Notes: generated by a model not told the origin, from the sequence alone. Counted from the stretch's first letter, positions 28,232 to 40,402 are shown. The stretch: 64,000 bases of DNA from Zea mays (GCF_902167145.1 NC_050100.1:189093439-189157438); one strand, 5' to 3'. A program made the numbers and translations.

Positions 28232-29849
28232 TGTCGGCGTTTCGAGACCGGGGGGTCCCTGAGCCGACGAGTGAATGTGCCGCGTGCCCCAGCCCAGATG
28301 GGTCGAGCGCGTGGGCGAGCGCGAAGGGGGGAAGTGAGGTGGCCGGAGATGGGCGTGAGAGAGGTGGGAATCCCGCGGCCTTCGTGTTCGTCCCGCGCCC
28401 AGGTCGGGTGCGCTTGCAGTAGGGGGTTACAAGCGTCCACGCAGGAGAGGGAAGCGAGCGGCCTCACGCGAGCGCCTGTCTCGTCCTCGTCCCCGCGCGG
28501 CCAACCCTCTCTAAGAGGGCCCTGATCCTTCCTTTTATAGGCGTAAGGAGAGGATCCAGGTGTACAATGGGGGTGTAGCAGAGTGCTACGTGTCTAGCGG
28601 GGGAGAGCTAGCGCCCTAAGTACATGCCGATGTGGCAGCCGGAGAGATCTTGGCACCCAGCTGGTGTGATGTCGTGGCCGTCGGAGGAGCGGCGGAGTCT
28701 GGCGGAGGGATAGCCGTCGGAGCGGTTGAGTCCTTGCTGACGTCCTCCTGCTTCCGTAAGAGAGCTGAGAGCCGCCGTCGTCACAGGGCATGCGGGGCGC
28801 CATCATTGCCTATCTGGCGGAGCTAGCCAGATGGGACACCGGTCTTGTTCTCTGCGGCCCGAGTCAGCTCGGGGTAGGGTGATGATGGCGCTTCCTGTTG
28901 ACGTGGCTGGCCCGTGCCCGAGGTCGGGCGACGTGGAGGCTCCTCCGAAGCCGAGGTCGAGTCTGTCTTCCATGGCGGAGGCCGAGTCCGAGCCCCTGGG
29001 TCGGGCGAGGCGGAGGTCATTCGGCAGAGGCCAGGGCGGAGTCCGAGCCCTAGGGTCGGGCGAAGCGGAGTTCGTCGTCTTCTAGGGCTGAGCCCGAGTC
29101 CGAGCCCTGGGGTCGGGCGGAGCGGAGTTCGTCGTCTTCCGGGGCTGAGCCCGAGTCCGAGCCCTGGGGTCGGGCGGAGCGGAGTTCGCCGTCTTCCGGG
29201 ACTTAGCCCGAGTCCGAGCCCTGGGTCGGGCGGAGCGGAGTTCGCCGTCTTCCGGGACTTAGCCCGAGTCCGAGCCCTGGGTCGGGCGGAGCGGAGTTCG
29301 CCGTCTTCTGGGACTTAGCCCGAGTCCGAGCCCTGGGTCGGGCGGAGCGGAGCTTCCTATGGTGCCTTTGGCAGGGCCTGACTGCCTGTCAGTCTCACTC
29401 TGTCAAGTGGCACTGCAGTCGGAGTGGCGCAGGCGGCGCTGTCCTTTTGTCAGGCCGGTCAGTGGAGCGGCGAAGTGACGGCGGTCACTTCGGCTCTGCC
29501 GGGGGGCGTGTGTCAGGATAAAGGTGTCAGGCCACCTTTGCGTTAAATGCTCCTGCGATTCGGTCGGTCGGTGCGGCGATTTAGTCAGGGTTGCTTCTTA
29601 GCGAAGGCAAGGCCTCGGGCGAGCCGGAGATGTGTCCGCCGTTGGAGGGGGCCTCGGGCGAGACGGAAATCCCTCGAGGGTCGGCTGCCCTTGTCCGAGG
29701 CTAGGCTCGGGCGAGGCGTGATCGAGTCGCTCGAATGGACTGATCCCTGACTTAATCGCACCCATCAGGCCTTTGCAGCTTTATGCTGATGGGTGTTACC
29801 AGCTGAGAATTAGGAGTCTTGAGGGTACCCCTAATTATGGTCCCCGACA
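28232..29849 (-). repeat. Huck-like element, right LTR (biological 5' LTR)
   Basis: 1618 bp, nearly identical to the left LTR. The TATA box TATAAAAGG is on the minus strand at 28531-28539. The same 5.5-unit 56-57-bp array lies at 29039-29349. This copy would drive the element's own RNA. Confidence 0.92.
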
Positions 29850-29854
29850 GGAAT

Positions 29855-30021
29855 ATAGATCAGAAAGAGGCTAGAGGCCCAACCTTACATCATGTGTCTC
29901 GTGTGTTTCACTGTCGTGCTTCTGGGAAGGGATACGGGTCTTCCACGACTTCTCGCGCCTAATCTGCTGACGGGAGGGAAGGGTGCGGATCTGGTGATCC
30001 GTGGTAATGTAGTTCTCAACA
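29855..30021 (+). repeat. outer element 5' LTR, second part
   Basis: Resumes exactly at the base after the GGAAT duplication and ends TTCTCAACA. It differs from the matching part of the 3' LTR at two positions by eye. Confidence 0.93.
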
Positions 30022-30040
30022 CGTTATCAGCACGCTCTAC
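30022..30040 (+). other. outer element primer-binding-like site
   Basis: CGTTATCAGCACGCTCTAC follows the 5' LTR directly. ACACGTTATCAGCACG-type sites are common after the 5' LTR of plant Copia elements. Confidence 0.55.
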
Positions 30041-33000
30041 CTCGACATTGCCGCGGGATTAGATCTGCAACAACTCTCTGTCAAGCCGGCAGGTCCTCCG
30101 GCTTAGCCGAACTGTCCTATGCGACAGCCTTTGTTTTTTTCCTCTACGTAATCGAGTGGTATGTTTACTGTTCTTGATATGTTGTTATGTTGTTATGTAT
30201 GGACTGTGATGCATACGGGATGAACTGCGATCGCCGATGTACTTCTATGCACGTGAAAGCTAGCCAACGTCAGGCATGTGCCTGCGCCGGGCCGCGCCGC
30301 GCACCAGCGGCCGTGCTCGCAGTCTGCATCGCGTTACCACCGCTGGAGGTGGCGTCCAGCGTACCCACGCCGCGCGCCAATAGCCGCGCGTCGCCTGTGT
30401 CGGAGTCGTGTCCACGCCGGCAGTTACGCAGCATCTTGCGGAGATGAAGACCGGTTCTGCGTCCCTATTCTTGTGGGGAAGCGAGGAGACGTGCGGTACA
30501 AAATTTGGTCGAGCGCTGCATGCATGCATGTGCTCCTAGTCAAAGCGGCCGGTAGTTGAGAGCGCTGTGTATGTGCGGCGTCAGTAAATTTTTTTTAGAA
30601 AAACCACCAAATACGTGATTAAAGTGGCTGGTATTTATGCATGAGTGGGTCCCAGGAGTGATCGTGTGGGCGGACTGATCGCTTGTGCAGTTATGTGCAT
30701 AGCTACATGCAATATCATTCTCTTGGTCGGGTCATCCACGTCTGTTTCTTGTCTTCCTGATAGCTCGCGAGGGATAAGAAAGAAGCAATTTGCATATGGG
30801 CCCTTTCTTGGTCGCAAGGCTCCATGCCTATAAACAGTGGCCGCATGTGCATGCAGCAACGCCTATAGGCCATCCATGCACGTGAGGTAGAGTACAACCA
30901 TGCATTAACCCAAAAAAAGGAGATATTGTTTTTACTCTCATAAATAGAATCAAGCATGTTTTTCTATCGCAAATTCTACTTTAATTAATTATTTCCCGTA
31001 GTAAATAATTAGTAGAAAATGTATGCTTGATATGAAACAAAATGCCTTCTTACACTTAACCTGCTTATGCTTATGCATTAATTCTAGCATTTTTGTGGGC
31101 TTTATTCCCACAGTAAATAAATAGCAGAAATTTATTAAAATGCATGTGAATGTTATATTATGTATACTTAAATCGCTCTAAATATTTGCTATGTGTTGAG
31201 CCTTCGAACTCACATCGAGCGATTAAATTGTATAATGGGTACTCAGACACGCCGATCAAGCTGCGTTGGTAATCGGCTGAGTTATGACATTAGTTGAATA
31301 TTGACTGCGCCCTGGCAACACGACGCAATATTTGTGTCGTTCGAACTTGGCTGCGTCATGTGATTGCTATGTCGCGCTCTCCATTAATCGGATCGCTCCC
31401 GTTGAGTCAGACCGCCATCGCTGAGTCGCGTGTTTTTTGCATGCCCTGTAGGCACTGTCTGTCTGCCGCGAGCCACAATTGTGCCTGTTGCGCATGTTGC
31501 GTGGATTTATTGTGTACCCCAATTACCGAGCCATAATTGTGCCTATTGCGCTTATTACGAAGGCTTGCTATACTGTCGTAGCCCTGATGGCCGCACACGC
31601 GTTGACGCCAGATACGCTAGAGCTTGTACTCGCGTGGATTGTGGTGGGTTGTTCAAGGTCCTGAAGTCACATTATGTGCAACCTTCGTAAACAATTTTGT
31701 GTTCACTTTATATTTTGTTTGATTGTGTTGTGTGGCATCGTATATTTATATATATCGCCAAGTGGCCATAACAACTATATTAAATCTGGGAAATTAAATC
31801 GAAATACAATGAAACACAGATAAGTTAAATATCTGCTCTCTCCTCGTGCATAAAGTTTTACCCGAAGTAACCTGAAGAAATTCAATATTAATGCATGAAA
31901 GCCTTTTTGGCACAGAAAACATCAAAAATTGAGATTTTATTAGTAAGCAATAAGACCTTGTCAGATGAATAAATGCTAGAATCTCAGTCATACATTGCTC
32001 AACCAGATGTTGGCACATTGCTATTTGTTGCTGAACGGCATGAAGCGAACTTTGAGATAAATGGCTAGTACCTTAGCAACACGAAGTTGCGAGTTCATCG
32101 AAAGGTAATTCTGATAATTTTTTCACAACGTTGGTGTGAAAAAACATAGTGTGTTCCCGTCAGACCACTTTAATCGTTCTATCTAGGACCTCTATGCTTG
32201 TGTCGCATACATCTCTCAGAATTGTAAATACTTATAGTCACTGAATTGACTCGGGATAGTCATTTGACAAGTCTGGTATACACTGTAAGCTAAATGGTAA
32301 AGGTCGGTCCTGAATGGACACATACCTGGGGTTTATGTAGCCGAACTACACTGAATTTCACCCTTTGGCATGCTTACCATTATCTACCTCCGATCTACCA
32401 GAAGTGAGAAGAGTAGACAAATAACTATGAAATCCTACATCACCACAGAGCTTGAAGCTAAATTAGACATTAACATGTCCTTGGTCCTCGGAGCCAGAAG
32501 AGCCATATGTCTTGACCACTAGACTACTAGTGATGATAATTTGTGATCGAAATATGAAGATCTTGTAGAGACCTGTTGTATCCTCTCTACTCCTGATGAT
32601 TTCTTCGTATGAGAGGAGTACTATTTGTTGTTGAAAACGGATCCTAGGCGGATACCAGTCTTGTTTCATTCTTGCCAAGCAGTTATCATCATTTGTTTCA
32701 TGAAAAGCTAGTTATATGATGATTTTCCCAGATAAAATGAATTCTTGGCCTTGTCTGTTCTACTCCAAAGCTTCTCTTTTTGCCGAACAACGAAGAGATC
32801 GAAATAATGCTTTATAGAACAAATTTGGTATATAATATGAGGAGAAATGTTTGCCCTGCTGGCAACACCACAAATAATTAACTATTGTTATAAGTTCTCT
32901 CTCAAAATTATTATACCTAAAAATGTTGCATAAATCGATACCCAATTTCAGAGCAGTATGAGTAATTGGGTAAACCATGGGCAGTGATAAAAATGAGTTG

Positions 33001-35682
33001 GACTATACATCTCTGCATATAAAAATCTTTGCTTGGCAGCATTGGCCTGATGCCGTGCACTTCACTACCAATATAAACACACACATTTTTCCTATGTGCT
33101 TAAAAGCACAATGCAACTAGTGAATGTCTTTGTGAGCGTTAGACCCTGATGGTCATTTTACTTGTTGATCTGAAGTCAACTAATGGCTCCAAATTAACGA
33201 CGAATAGTATGCATGAGCCCCTGAAGGACCCTTATGGATAAAATAGTGTTGCACATATCAGTCTAAATCTTAATGATTGACTATGCATTTGGTAGTAATA
33301 ACAATAATTTTGCAGAATTGTAACCATGAAGCAACTTGTTGTTGCGTGTCTCGTTAGATGTTGAGACTAACTCTCCATGTTGAAGAGCAAATATGTAGTA
33401 TTCATGCCACTACATTAATCTAAGTCCAAAGCTCACTGCATAAAACCTCGATCTGTAATGTGCGTAAGATTTCCCGAATAAATCATCACAATAGCATACA
33501 TTGGCCACAACTGGATGATTGTGGTTGGGGATTTTATCTATATGCTTTTAGAACATCTCGGCATTAGGGGGAGGAATGCCCATATAGTGTAATGCCTCAA
33601 TATTCTATTAAACGCACATAAGCCAAACTGAACATGTCGTTTGGTGTGTACTCCTGTGTATATGGAGTTTGCCAGAAATCGTTGAGGATTAACCATATTG
33701 GTTTGAATGCTTCTACCTGATGTAGATGTGGATATACCCGGGATTAATATCATATCCACATTTGACTTATTGGCATTTGATCTATTCTGCGGGGACGCCT
33801 GCAGATATGATCCATCGACCTTAGTCAAAGCATATGTTCTGATTGCAGATTCACGTGGTCTGTAATAACTCTTCTCCGATGAACTCGCCCTGCTGGTGAT
33901 TTGCCTCACGAAGAGGTTCATCTTGATGATGAAATTCCTAGCAATGCGTGCAATATCATTGTGCTGGGAATATAGAACAATGAATCTTTCGTTTTGGGAA
34001 ATGACGGAGATCATTATTAAATGTGGGAGACAAATATGTCGACACCTATCTTGCCCCTCTAGATTGCAAATGGATCCAAAACAAAGTCCTAGGCATGAGT
34101 GCTTTAAGCTCTCTTATCGGGTCATTGATAAATGCAATCGAGGCTGAACCAATAATCGCAAAATGAAAGTCACGAGCTTGAAGTTCGGACATTTATGGGC
34201 ACTATTGAAATAATGTGTGGTGAATGCGATGGTTCAAGTGGTCTTGTGAGAGACCCATCCCACGTATGTGTTGAATAAACATTGTTCCGCTATGTAATAT
34301 ATCTGGCAAATGGCATGAATTAAAATATGCAGTTAATAGGATTATGAAGATCCGTCATGAGATCCTAGGAGGACTCATATCTTTGAATTATAAATATGCA
34401 ACATATAAATCTCATACTGAATAATACATTCCTGATGAATGATCACTCTCCTATGTAGGGAGAATATCTCGTAGTTGAGACTATCGTTCCCAGATGGAAC
34501 CTATCCAGAAGAAACGAAGTCTGTGTTAAACACCAAAGTTTGATAATCCCCGTAAAGGGATAAAGACCCATACAGACCCGAAAAGGAAAGATGAGGTACC
34601 AAAGGACTTGAAGTTCACCGAATAAGCACATGTGCATTCCACGAGTTTTACTCTTGGTATTTTCCACTTGATGTGGAATTACGGTATCCTCTAAAGCCCC
34701 GATGGAAAAAACCTATAAGGTTTAGGTGTTACTGGCAAAAATATCCCCATTGTGCTAGAATGACAGACTATAACGATGTATGTGATCGATGAAAAATCCC
34801 TGATGGATTACGATCTTTGATGGACTTTTGTTACACCATCATAGATGTTGCAATGGATGAACGCCTGGAGCGATGTGTCATATTTAGAATATGTATTATT
34901 GCAACTATATTATCCCCTAAGTCCTATATAAGGACATGTTACTTGCTTTGCACAACTATGTATAAATTGTGGTGTAAGATAGAAAAAATGATAGCACCCC
35001 AACCTCGTCTATTCTCGTTATTCCAGATGAACAATGAGATATATATCTTGAAGAATATGCTTGAGTTATGAGGGATAACGACTTTGACATAGGTCATCGT
35101 CAGGGGGAGCGAATGCTTATATTGATCACAATCGTGTGACAATAAATGTCATATTCTATTCCCTGAAGGCGTCAGCTTGATGATCAATATGTGAACCTTT
35201 ATGGAAGTTTCTATCAAATATGTAGATCTAGTCGATCGAACACCACTAGTCGAAGTGGCTTATTTATGTTGATACGTGCACTTACCTCGTGTATCCTAGA
35301 AGTAAGTTGAGGTGAAGTTCCTGAAATAATCTTTGCAAGGATATGCAATCTGTTTGCTAAATCTATATGTGCATATACTTCCAGAAGAAAATATTTTGCC
35401 ATATTGATACAGTTTTGCAAGGATCAGGGGGAGCACATTTCTAAAGTTAGCCTTTGTAGAAGATTCAGTAGAATCTAGATCCCAGAGGATCGAAATCTGT
35501 CCCGATGACAGCTGTTGTACTCTTTTTCCCTTGGTGAGTTTTCCCTAAGTTTCTCACATGAGGTTTTTAACGAGGCAACAAAGTGCAAATGCAATTTGTA
35601 TCACCATGCACTCTTTCTCCATATTTTTCCCACTGGGTTTTTTTGGAGTTTTAACGAGGCATGTGTTGGTCGCGGTATTCGC
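30041..35682 (+). other. outer element internal region without recognisable coding sequence
   Basis: 5.6 kb. The longest open frame is about 158 codons (33538-34014, minus) and resembles nothing. I found no zinc knuckle, DxxF, YVDD or DNG motif on either strand by eye. The 3' end contains CACATGAGGTTTTTAACGAG and TTTAACGAGGC, words seen before the 3' LTR of several plant Copia elements; with the primer site and short LTRs this is the reason for the Copia call. The region is probably a long-degenerate or replaced interior carried by a non-autonomous element. Confidence 0.55.
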
Positions 35683-35693
35683 CCAAGGGGGAG
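35683..35693 (+). other. outer element polypurine tract
   Basis: CCAAGGGGGAG lies immediately before the 3' LTR, the expected plus-strand primer. Confidence 0.8.
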
Positions 35694-35961
35694 TGTTGAG
35701 AAACTCTAATGAAGGGTTATGTGGGCAAATACCGAATATAGCCCTGAGGGCTATCGCGTCTCTATATATAGAACATGTACCCCTCATATGGAATATAGAT
35801 CAGAAAGAGGCTAGAGGCCCAACCTTACATCATGTGTCTCGTGTGTTTCACTGTCGTGCTTCTGGGAAGGGATACGGGTCTTCCACGACTTCTCGCGCCT
35901 AATCTGCTGACGGGAGGGAAGGGTGCGGATCTGGTGATCCGTGATAACGTAGTTCTCAACA
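35694..35961 (+). repeat. outer element 3' LTR
   Basis: Uninterrupted 268-bp LTR, TGTTGAGAA...TTCTCAACA, followed by the AACAG target duplication. TATA-like CTATATATAGAAC near 35761-35773. Confidence 0.95.
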
Positions 35962-36086
35962 AACAGGACTATTGTTGTACATTCTGCCTGTTATAAGCTG
36001 ATTCTACATTTTGGTTTCCTAGTCCATGTGATTTTAGATGTTATCACAATGATATAGATTCTACCCTATTCCAAATTATAAATAGC

Positions 36087-36320
36087 ATGTTTGGTTTAAG
36101 GAATGAAGTTGTCTATCATCTTGCCACTCTTCACTATCTTGTTTGGTTTATAGAATGTAATGAGTTTTTCCATCACTATTTTATTTCTTATCACTATTTT
36201 ATTTCTTATAAGCTAAAAGTAATATTATGAGAGAATTTATTCCACCAAATTTGAGGAGTGGACTCATGATGCACCACCTTATTTTAATTTTAGATGAAGT
36301 GATTTATTAAACCAAACACC
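36087..36320. mobile_element. candidate MITE
   Basis: About 230 bp, AT-rich, bounded by TGTTTGGTTTAA (36089-36100) and its complement TTAAACCAAACA (36307-36318). No certain target duplication. Confidence 0.4.
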
Positions 36321-36373
36321 TCAAAATATTTAGTTTAGTTTTTTTTATTGATACAGCTTTTGCGATGCATCGA

Positions 36374-36514
36374 GGGGCTGTTTGTTTCCTGTCGTAGGAA
36401 TCTTGTCTGGGCTAGGCATCGCTCTCAGAGTTCGAGTCGTTCGTTTTTGAGCGTTTGTTGGGGCTGGCAGGCTGGACGCACCTGCCTGGGCCAAGTCGCC
36501 ATTCAAACAGGCCT
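36374..36514. mobile_element. candidate small MITE
   Basis: About 140 bp between GGGGCTGTTTG and CAAACAGGCCT, 9 of 11 matching as an inverted repeat. The GGCTGTTTG end is common among grass MITEs. The class is undecided. Confidence 0.35.
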
Positions 36515-36604
36515 TAGACTGATAAGACTCGTTTTTCTCTTCCGTGCAAAGAAGCATTACGAACAAACCAATCTAGGGAAAAAAAAAGGTCGTAAAAACT
36601 ATTA

Positions 36605-36961
36605 GCTCCGTTTGTTTCCTTTTATTTTGAGGAATTAAAATCTTACTAATAGAATAAGCTATTTTTTTAGAATGTAACATTCCACAACATTACAAAGTTA
36701 TCATATAAGTCTATCTCAAATTCATGTGATAAGATATAGAAATTGATTATATAGATTTACATGTTATTTTTTCGATGTACAACTTATAGTACAATCTTCT
36801 ACTTGTGCCGCTATAACATAAATGTAGTATATAAGTATTTCTATCATATAATTTAGGATAATATACAAATAAATTACATATATAAATATATAAACTTAAA
36901 TAGTTTTGTCTAAATTATAATTATTAAAATGAAATTTAATTCCAACGAAACAAACGGTGAC
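36605..36961. mobile_element. candidate Tourist-like MITE
   Basis: Perfect inverted repeat CCGTTTGTTTC (36608-36618) and GAAACAAACGG (36947-36957). TTA lies on both outer flanks (36602-36604, 36962-36964), as expected for PIF/Harbinger-derived elements. The interior is AT-rich and non-coding. Confidence 0.5.
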
Positions 36962-36964
36962 TTA

Positions 36965-38102
36965 GTATTTTTTGATGCGTTTTTTACCTATACCCTAAAT
37001 AAAATACCAGTTAAATTAATTTAGGTCCATCCAACAAATGACCCCATGTCCCACACCGAGATGTGTTTTCACGCATCCTATTTTGTATACAAAAAATCTT
37101 CATCCATCATATTAAACCGTCCAGTTTTTTCTCCTTATTCTTTCTCTCACACCTAACTACAAAGACGTCCAGATCATCCCACCCTTGCATACTACTCCAT
37201 CCACGCCCTCACGGCCCCGCGATGCTCTCTCTCCCGTTGTCTTTCTCTTGCTCTGTTCTCTGCCGCCCGCCATGCAGGAGGGAGCAAGGCGGCGGCCGGC
37301 GGGGGCGTTGGCTCTCCACCGGAGATGTGTGAGGATGGCGGCATGGTGAGCACCTACACAAACAAGTACTTTACTAGTTTTTTTAAGTAAAGTGCCAAGC
37401 ATTGCATTTCAATTAAAATGTGAAAGAAAATTTAACACCACTGAATCAAGTCCAGGCCGCAACGCTAGAGGTCTGGGCGGCTAACACAAAAGGCCGAATG
37501 CAACCGCAGAAACCTGCCAAAATAATCAACCAAGAAGAGACGCGGACTACACGGGTCATCTGAACATCCGTCCCTCATACGTTCCAAATAATAAAAACCA
37601 CTGTGCCATTGAATTTAGTAATTGATCCTTCAAATGTTCCATATATAATATAAATCATTGTGCCGTTGAATTTAGTAATTGATCCTTCAAAGGTTCCATA
37701 TAATATAAATCATTGTGCCATTGAATTTAAGCCATTGGTCTTTGTGAACTTTTTCAGCAACCTCTTCCCAAGTCTCCTCTGGACATTCGAGCTGTCCAAA
37801 GCTGTTACCCTCCTTGATTAGCACTTGAGACCTGACTTCAAATTGATTTAGCAAAGGGGACGTCATCAATCAAGACGAAAAGAGAACGCCAAAAACGATG
37901 CTTTGGCCCACACACCAAGTACATAATAAGAACAAGACCTGTCAAACACATAGCATTACATATAGTGCCTGAATGCGCTGAGATGTCATAGTAGTGCCTA
38001 GCAGTGTTTGATATGTTTCCTCAGATACCTATTTCTACATTCCAACCAACAAGCATTAAGCAGTGACACAAACTGCACATCCATGGTTGGAAAGTTGAAG
38101 CT
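36965..38102. other. NOP10 downstream region
   Basis: No gene recognised. Holds the tandem repeat at 37582-37730. A 60-codon minus-strand frame at 37687-37869 looks protein-like in its middle (SFGQLECPEETWEEVAEK) but starts inside the repeat and matches nothing I recognise. It may be a gene scrap or chance. Part of this stretch nearest 38102 is the NOP10 3'UTR. Confidence 0.4.
37582..37730. repeat. tandem repeat, 55-57-bp unit, about 2.7 copies
   Basis: Units start TTCCA at 37582, 37637 and 37694 and share TGTGCCRTTGAATTTA and then TTGATCCTTCAAA. Confidence 0.8.
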
Positions 38103-39070
38103 TCAGTACTTCAGTGCTGGCTTCTGCGTTGGCAGAAGTCCAAATCTCTTCTTCAACAGGTACCGCTGGCGAGAGTACTTGTCATCTGGTGAGAAGCGAG
38201 CTGCACCACGAGGAAATATTTCAGCAAATCATGATGCGAGGTCCATGGGAACCTGAATTATTATTCTTGTTAAACAATCAAGACCACAAATTCCACACGT
38301 TTCAGTTCTGCAGGTTTCATCTTCGTTTGGTCCTAGACATCCACAATACAAGTGTTCACCACAGGAAAACTAAAATAGGCTCTTCGCTCTATACAGTGAT
38401 ACAACAGAATGAAGCTTTAAAAGGGCAGGCAATCCTCATGGTAAAATCATTCATGATTGACCCGAACTCTAGATTATGTGAAGGCCACATGAGGTCATAT
38501 TGATCAAATAAAGCACAAGGAATTGTCACAGGAAAAGAAATAACGTTCTGCAGCTTTGACAGAATGACAGGTGCAGATACTCTTAACTCCAGTCTTATAA
38601 GCCGCACAAGCATTTTTTTGTCTGCTTAAAATATCCAGAACCTAAACTCAGAAGAAATTGAAGACACGACATACTACGAATAACCGAAAAAAATCAGGCA
38701 GGGCTCCAAGTCTGCAAACATGCCTAATGCTAATACTCATATTAGCCAACCATGAATCTGCATCCTTGTACGTTGTACCCAACAAAAGAAATATACCCAA
38801 CTGTTACATCTTGACAGGCAAGTTACAACAGCAGAAACAAAAGTAATTCCAGTGAACAAAGGCGGTGTACCTGGGTGAGCAGACTGCGTCGGCACCCCAA
38901 GAGGCGACTCCTTCTGCAATGCAAGAAGAAAAATACCCAGATTAGCAGAGGATAACAAGTAACACCATAAACCATCAGCCATTCATAAAAACTTAAGAAG
39001 AAGCTCATACACAAACCTTGGTGGTGTAGACCTTGTCACCCTTCTCGTTGATGTAATACTGGAGATACAT
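38103..39070 (-). CDS. NOP10: NOP10, H/ACA ribonucleoprotein complex subunit 3
   Basis: Small nucleolar protein of the H/ACA snoRNP with dyskerin (CBF5), GAR1 and NHP2; it supports pseudouridylation of rRNA and snRNA and rRNA processing. Coding exons on minus: 39070-39017, 38913-38871, 38200-38103; 195 nt, giving exactly the 64 aa plus stop usual for the family. It starts [15 protein letters not shown], the N-terminal zinc-ribbon-like fold (without the archaeal cysteines, as in other eukaryotes), followed by the conserved PTQSAHPARFSPDD and the basic C-terminal [19 protein letters not shown]. All junctions are GT-AG with matching phase. Intron 1 is 103 nt and intron 2 is 670 nt. The frame is intact and the gene looks functional. 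Confidence 0.95.
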
Positions 39071-39174
39071 CTTGGATCAGAACGCAGGGATGACACCTGA
39101 TAAATCCAACGAGAACAAAGTGGAATTACTCCCAAAGTCCTAAAAATAACAAGAATAGCACTAAATGTTATCAA

Positions 39175-39710
39175 TAGAGATGGCAATGGGTATCCGCTAC
39201 CCGAAACCCGGTGGGTTTTTGCTCTATTAGGGTATGGGTTTGGATCAATTTCTGTGCCCATGGGTTTGTTAATGGGTTCAAATGGAAACCCAACAGGTAC
39301 GTGGGCATGGGTTTGTTCTTCCACTACCCATACCCGCAAACCCATGGATTTTTAAAACTCGCCTTAAAATCATCATTCCTTATAAATATGTCTCATAATA
39401 TTATTAATTGAATATGTTCTAATTGAAATAAACATCATGTAACGAATTTTAAGCTAAAATTAGTTATCACTTGTTCCTTTTATCCTAGCTTATTAATGTA
39501 TTGATTGTTATTTACATGATAAATTATTTTTTATGTTGATGTTAGTGGGTATGGGAAACCCGTTGGGTACCCGAAACCCGCATGGGTATGAGTTTGGGCA
39601 AAATTTTATACCCGTCATGGGTATGGGTTTTTTAGCGGGCATATTTTTTCTTCGTGGGTATGGGTTTGGACAAGTAATAACCAGCGGGTTTTTACCCGTT
39701 GCCATCTCTA
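39175..39710. mobile_element. non-autonomous hAT element in NOP10 leader intron
   Basis: 536 bp with ends TAGAGATGGCAA and TTGCCATCTCTA (perfect inverted repeat over the outer bases) and an exact 8-bp target duplication GTTATCAA (39167-39174, 39711-39718). Subterminal arrays of TACCCG/GGGTATGGG words point in opposite directions from the two ends. No transposase. Confidence 0.93.
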
Positions 39711-39747
39711 GTTATCAAGTAGGACGGCTTGCTGGTCGTTCTGATCG

Positions 39748-40402
39748 GGGTGTATTTGGTTGAGCTTTTTGAACCTGCTTTGAAAAAGCAGAAGCTTCTA
39801 CCGCTAATTTCAAAGCAGCTTTTATGTAGTACAAATTTGAAGTGCTTTTGTTGCTTATCCAAGTTTGTTATATTAATAAACAGATGAGATAAATAAAAAC
39901 TAAAATATGTTTTAAAATAATTAAATGTTATAATAAATGAAACAAAAAATGTTTTTAATAAGGGCAATTTAAATTTGTACCCTTAGTTTTGCCACCTTCC
40001 TCATTTTTACCCTTAGTCGTGTTTTTTTGCTTAGTTTTACACTTCTACTCTGTAGCACTAGAAAGACAAAAATGAGCAAAAAAACATGACTAAAGGTAAA
40101 AATGAGGACACTAGCAAAACTGAGGGCACCATCTTAAAAAACCCTAATAATAAGAAGTAAAATAAAAATTAAAATGATTTATTTATAAAAATAATAGGAA
40201 CACAAATATAATTTTATTTTTTAAATTATATATATTGATTAAGAGATATAGTTAGACAAACATATAAACAATATACAGTTTGATTACAGTAGCTAACTAA
40301 CATCTAATTGAACCAAACAACTTTTAGCTTTTTTTTCTCATTTTTTCACAGACAGCTCACAGAAGCATTTTCACATATTACAGCTGATCCTTCCAACGGG
40401 GG
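39748..40402. mobile_element. degenerate MITE-like sequence
   Basis: Starts GGGGTGTATTTGGTTGAGC and contains AAGCAGAAGCTTC- and CTCACAGAAGC-like words near its two ends, as in several grass MITEs of the GGGTGTTTGG type. The right end (near AACGGGG) matches poorly. It encloses the foldback at 39977-40129. Confidence 0.3.
39977..40129. repeat. foldback repeat with about 57-bp arms
   Basis: Left arm from 39977 (CCCTTAGTTTTGCCA, CTCATTTTTACCCTTAGTC, TTTTTTTGC) and right arm to 40129 (its complement: GCAAAAAAA, GACTAAAGGTAAAAATGAG, GCAAAACTGAGGGC) pair over most of their length around a loop of about 40 bp. The transcript would form a hairpin. No clear target duplication; a small MITE is the likely source. 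Confidence 0.75.

Larger units (their letters stand above)
5975..29849 (-). mobile_element. Huck-like Gypsy LTR retrotransposon with nested insertions
   Basis: Target duplication GGAAT at 5970-5974 and 29850-29854. LTRs 5975-7593 (1619 bp) and 28232-29849 (1618 bp) are nearly identical, with TGTCGG/CCGACA ends in the + reading. The protein order, read on the minus strand from the right LTR, is gag-protease, RT, RNase H, integrase, which is Gypsy order. Without the nested Copia element and the small hAT element it is about 14 kb, in the Huck range. The LTR end (complement of GGTCCCCGACA) and the primer-binding site GTTGGCGCGCCAGGTAGGGG match my memory of maize Huck. All coding parts are damaged. 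Confidence 0.85.
5869..35966 (+). mobile_element. compound LTR retrotransposon insertion (outer element, probable Copia type)
   Basis: The outer element is bounded by the 5-bp target duplication AACAG (5869-5873, 35962-35966). Its LTRs start TGTTGAGAA and end TTCTCAACA. The 5' LTR is split by a Huck-like element (5874-5974 plus 29855-30021, 268 bp together) and the 3' LTR is 35694-35961 (268 bp). A primer-binding-like CGTTATCAGCACG follows the 5' LTR and a purine run CAAGGGGGAG precedes the 3' LTR, which sets + orientation. Removing the nested Huck layer leaves about 6.2 kb. The two LTRs differ at about six positions by eye. The internal part has no recognisable gag or pol. Confidence 0.93.

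Noticed and set aside
33538..34014. 158-codon minus frame in the outer element interior
   Set aside because: Opposite to the element's orientation, no motif, and isolated in DNA full of stops.
37687..37869. 60-codon minus frame with protein-like core
   Set aside because: Part of it is a tandem repeat, no flanking exons can be joined, and the family is unknown. Not called as a gene.
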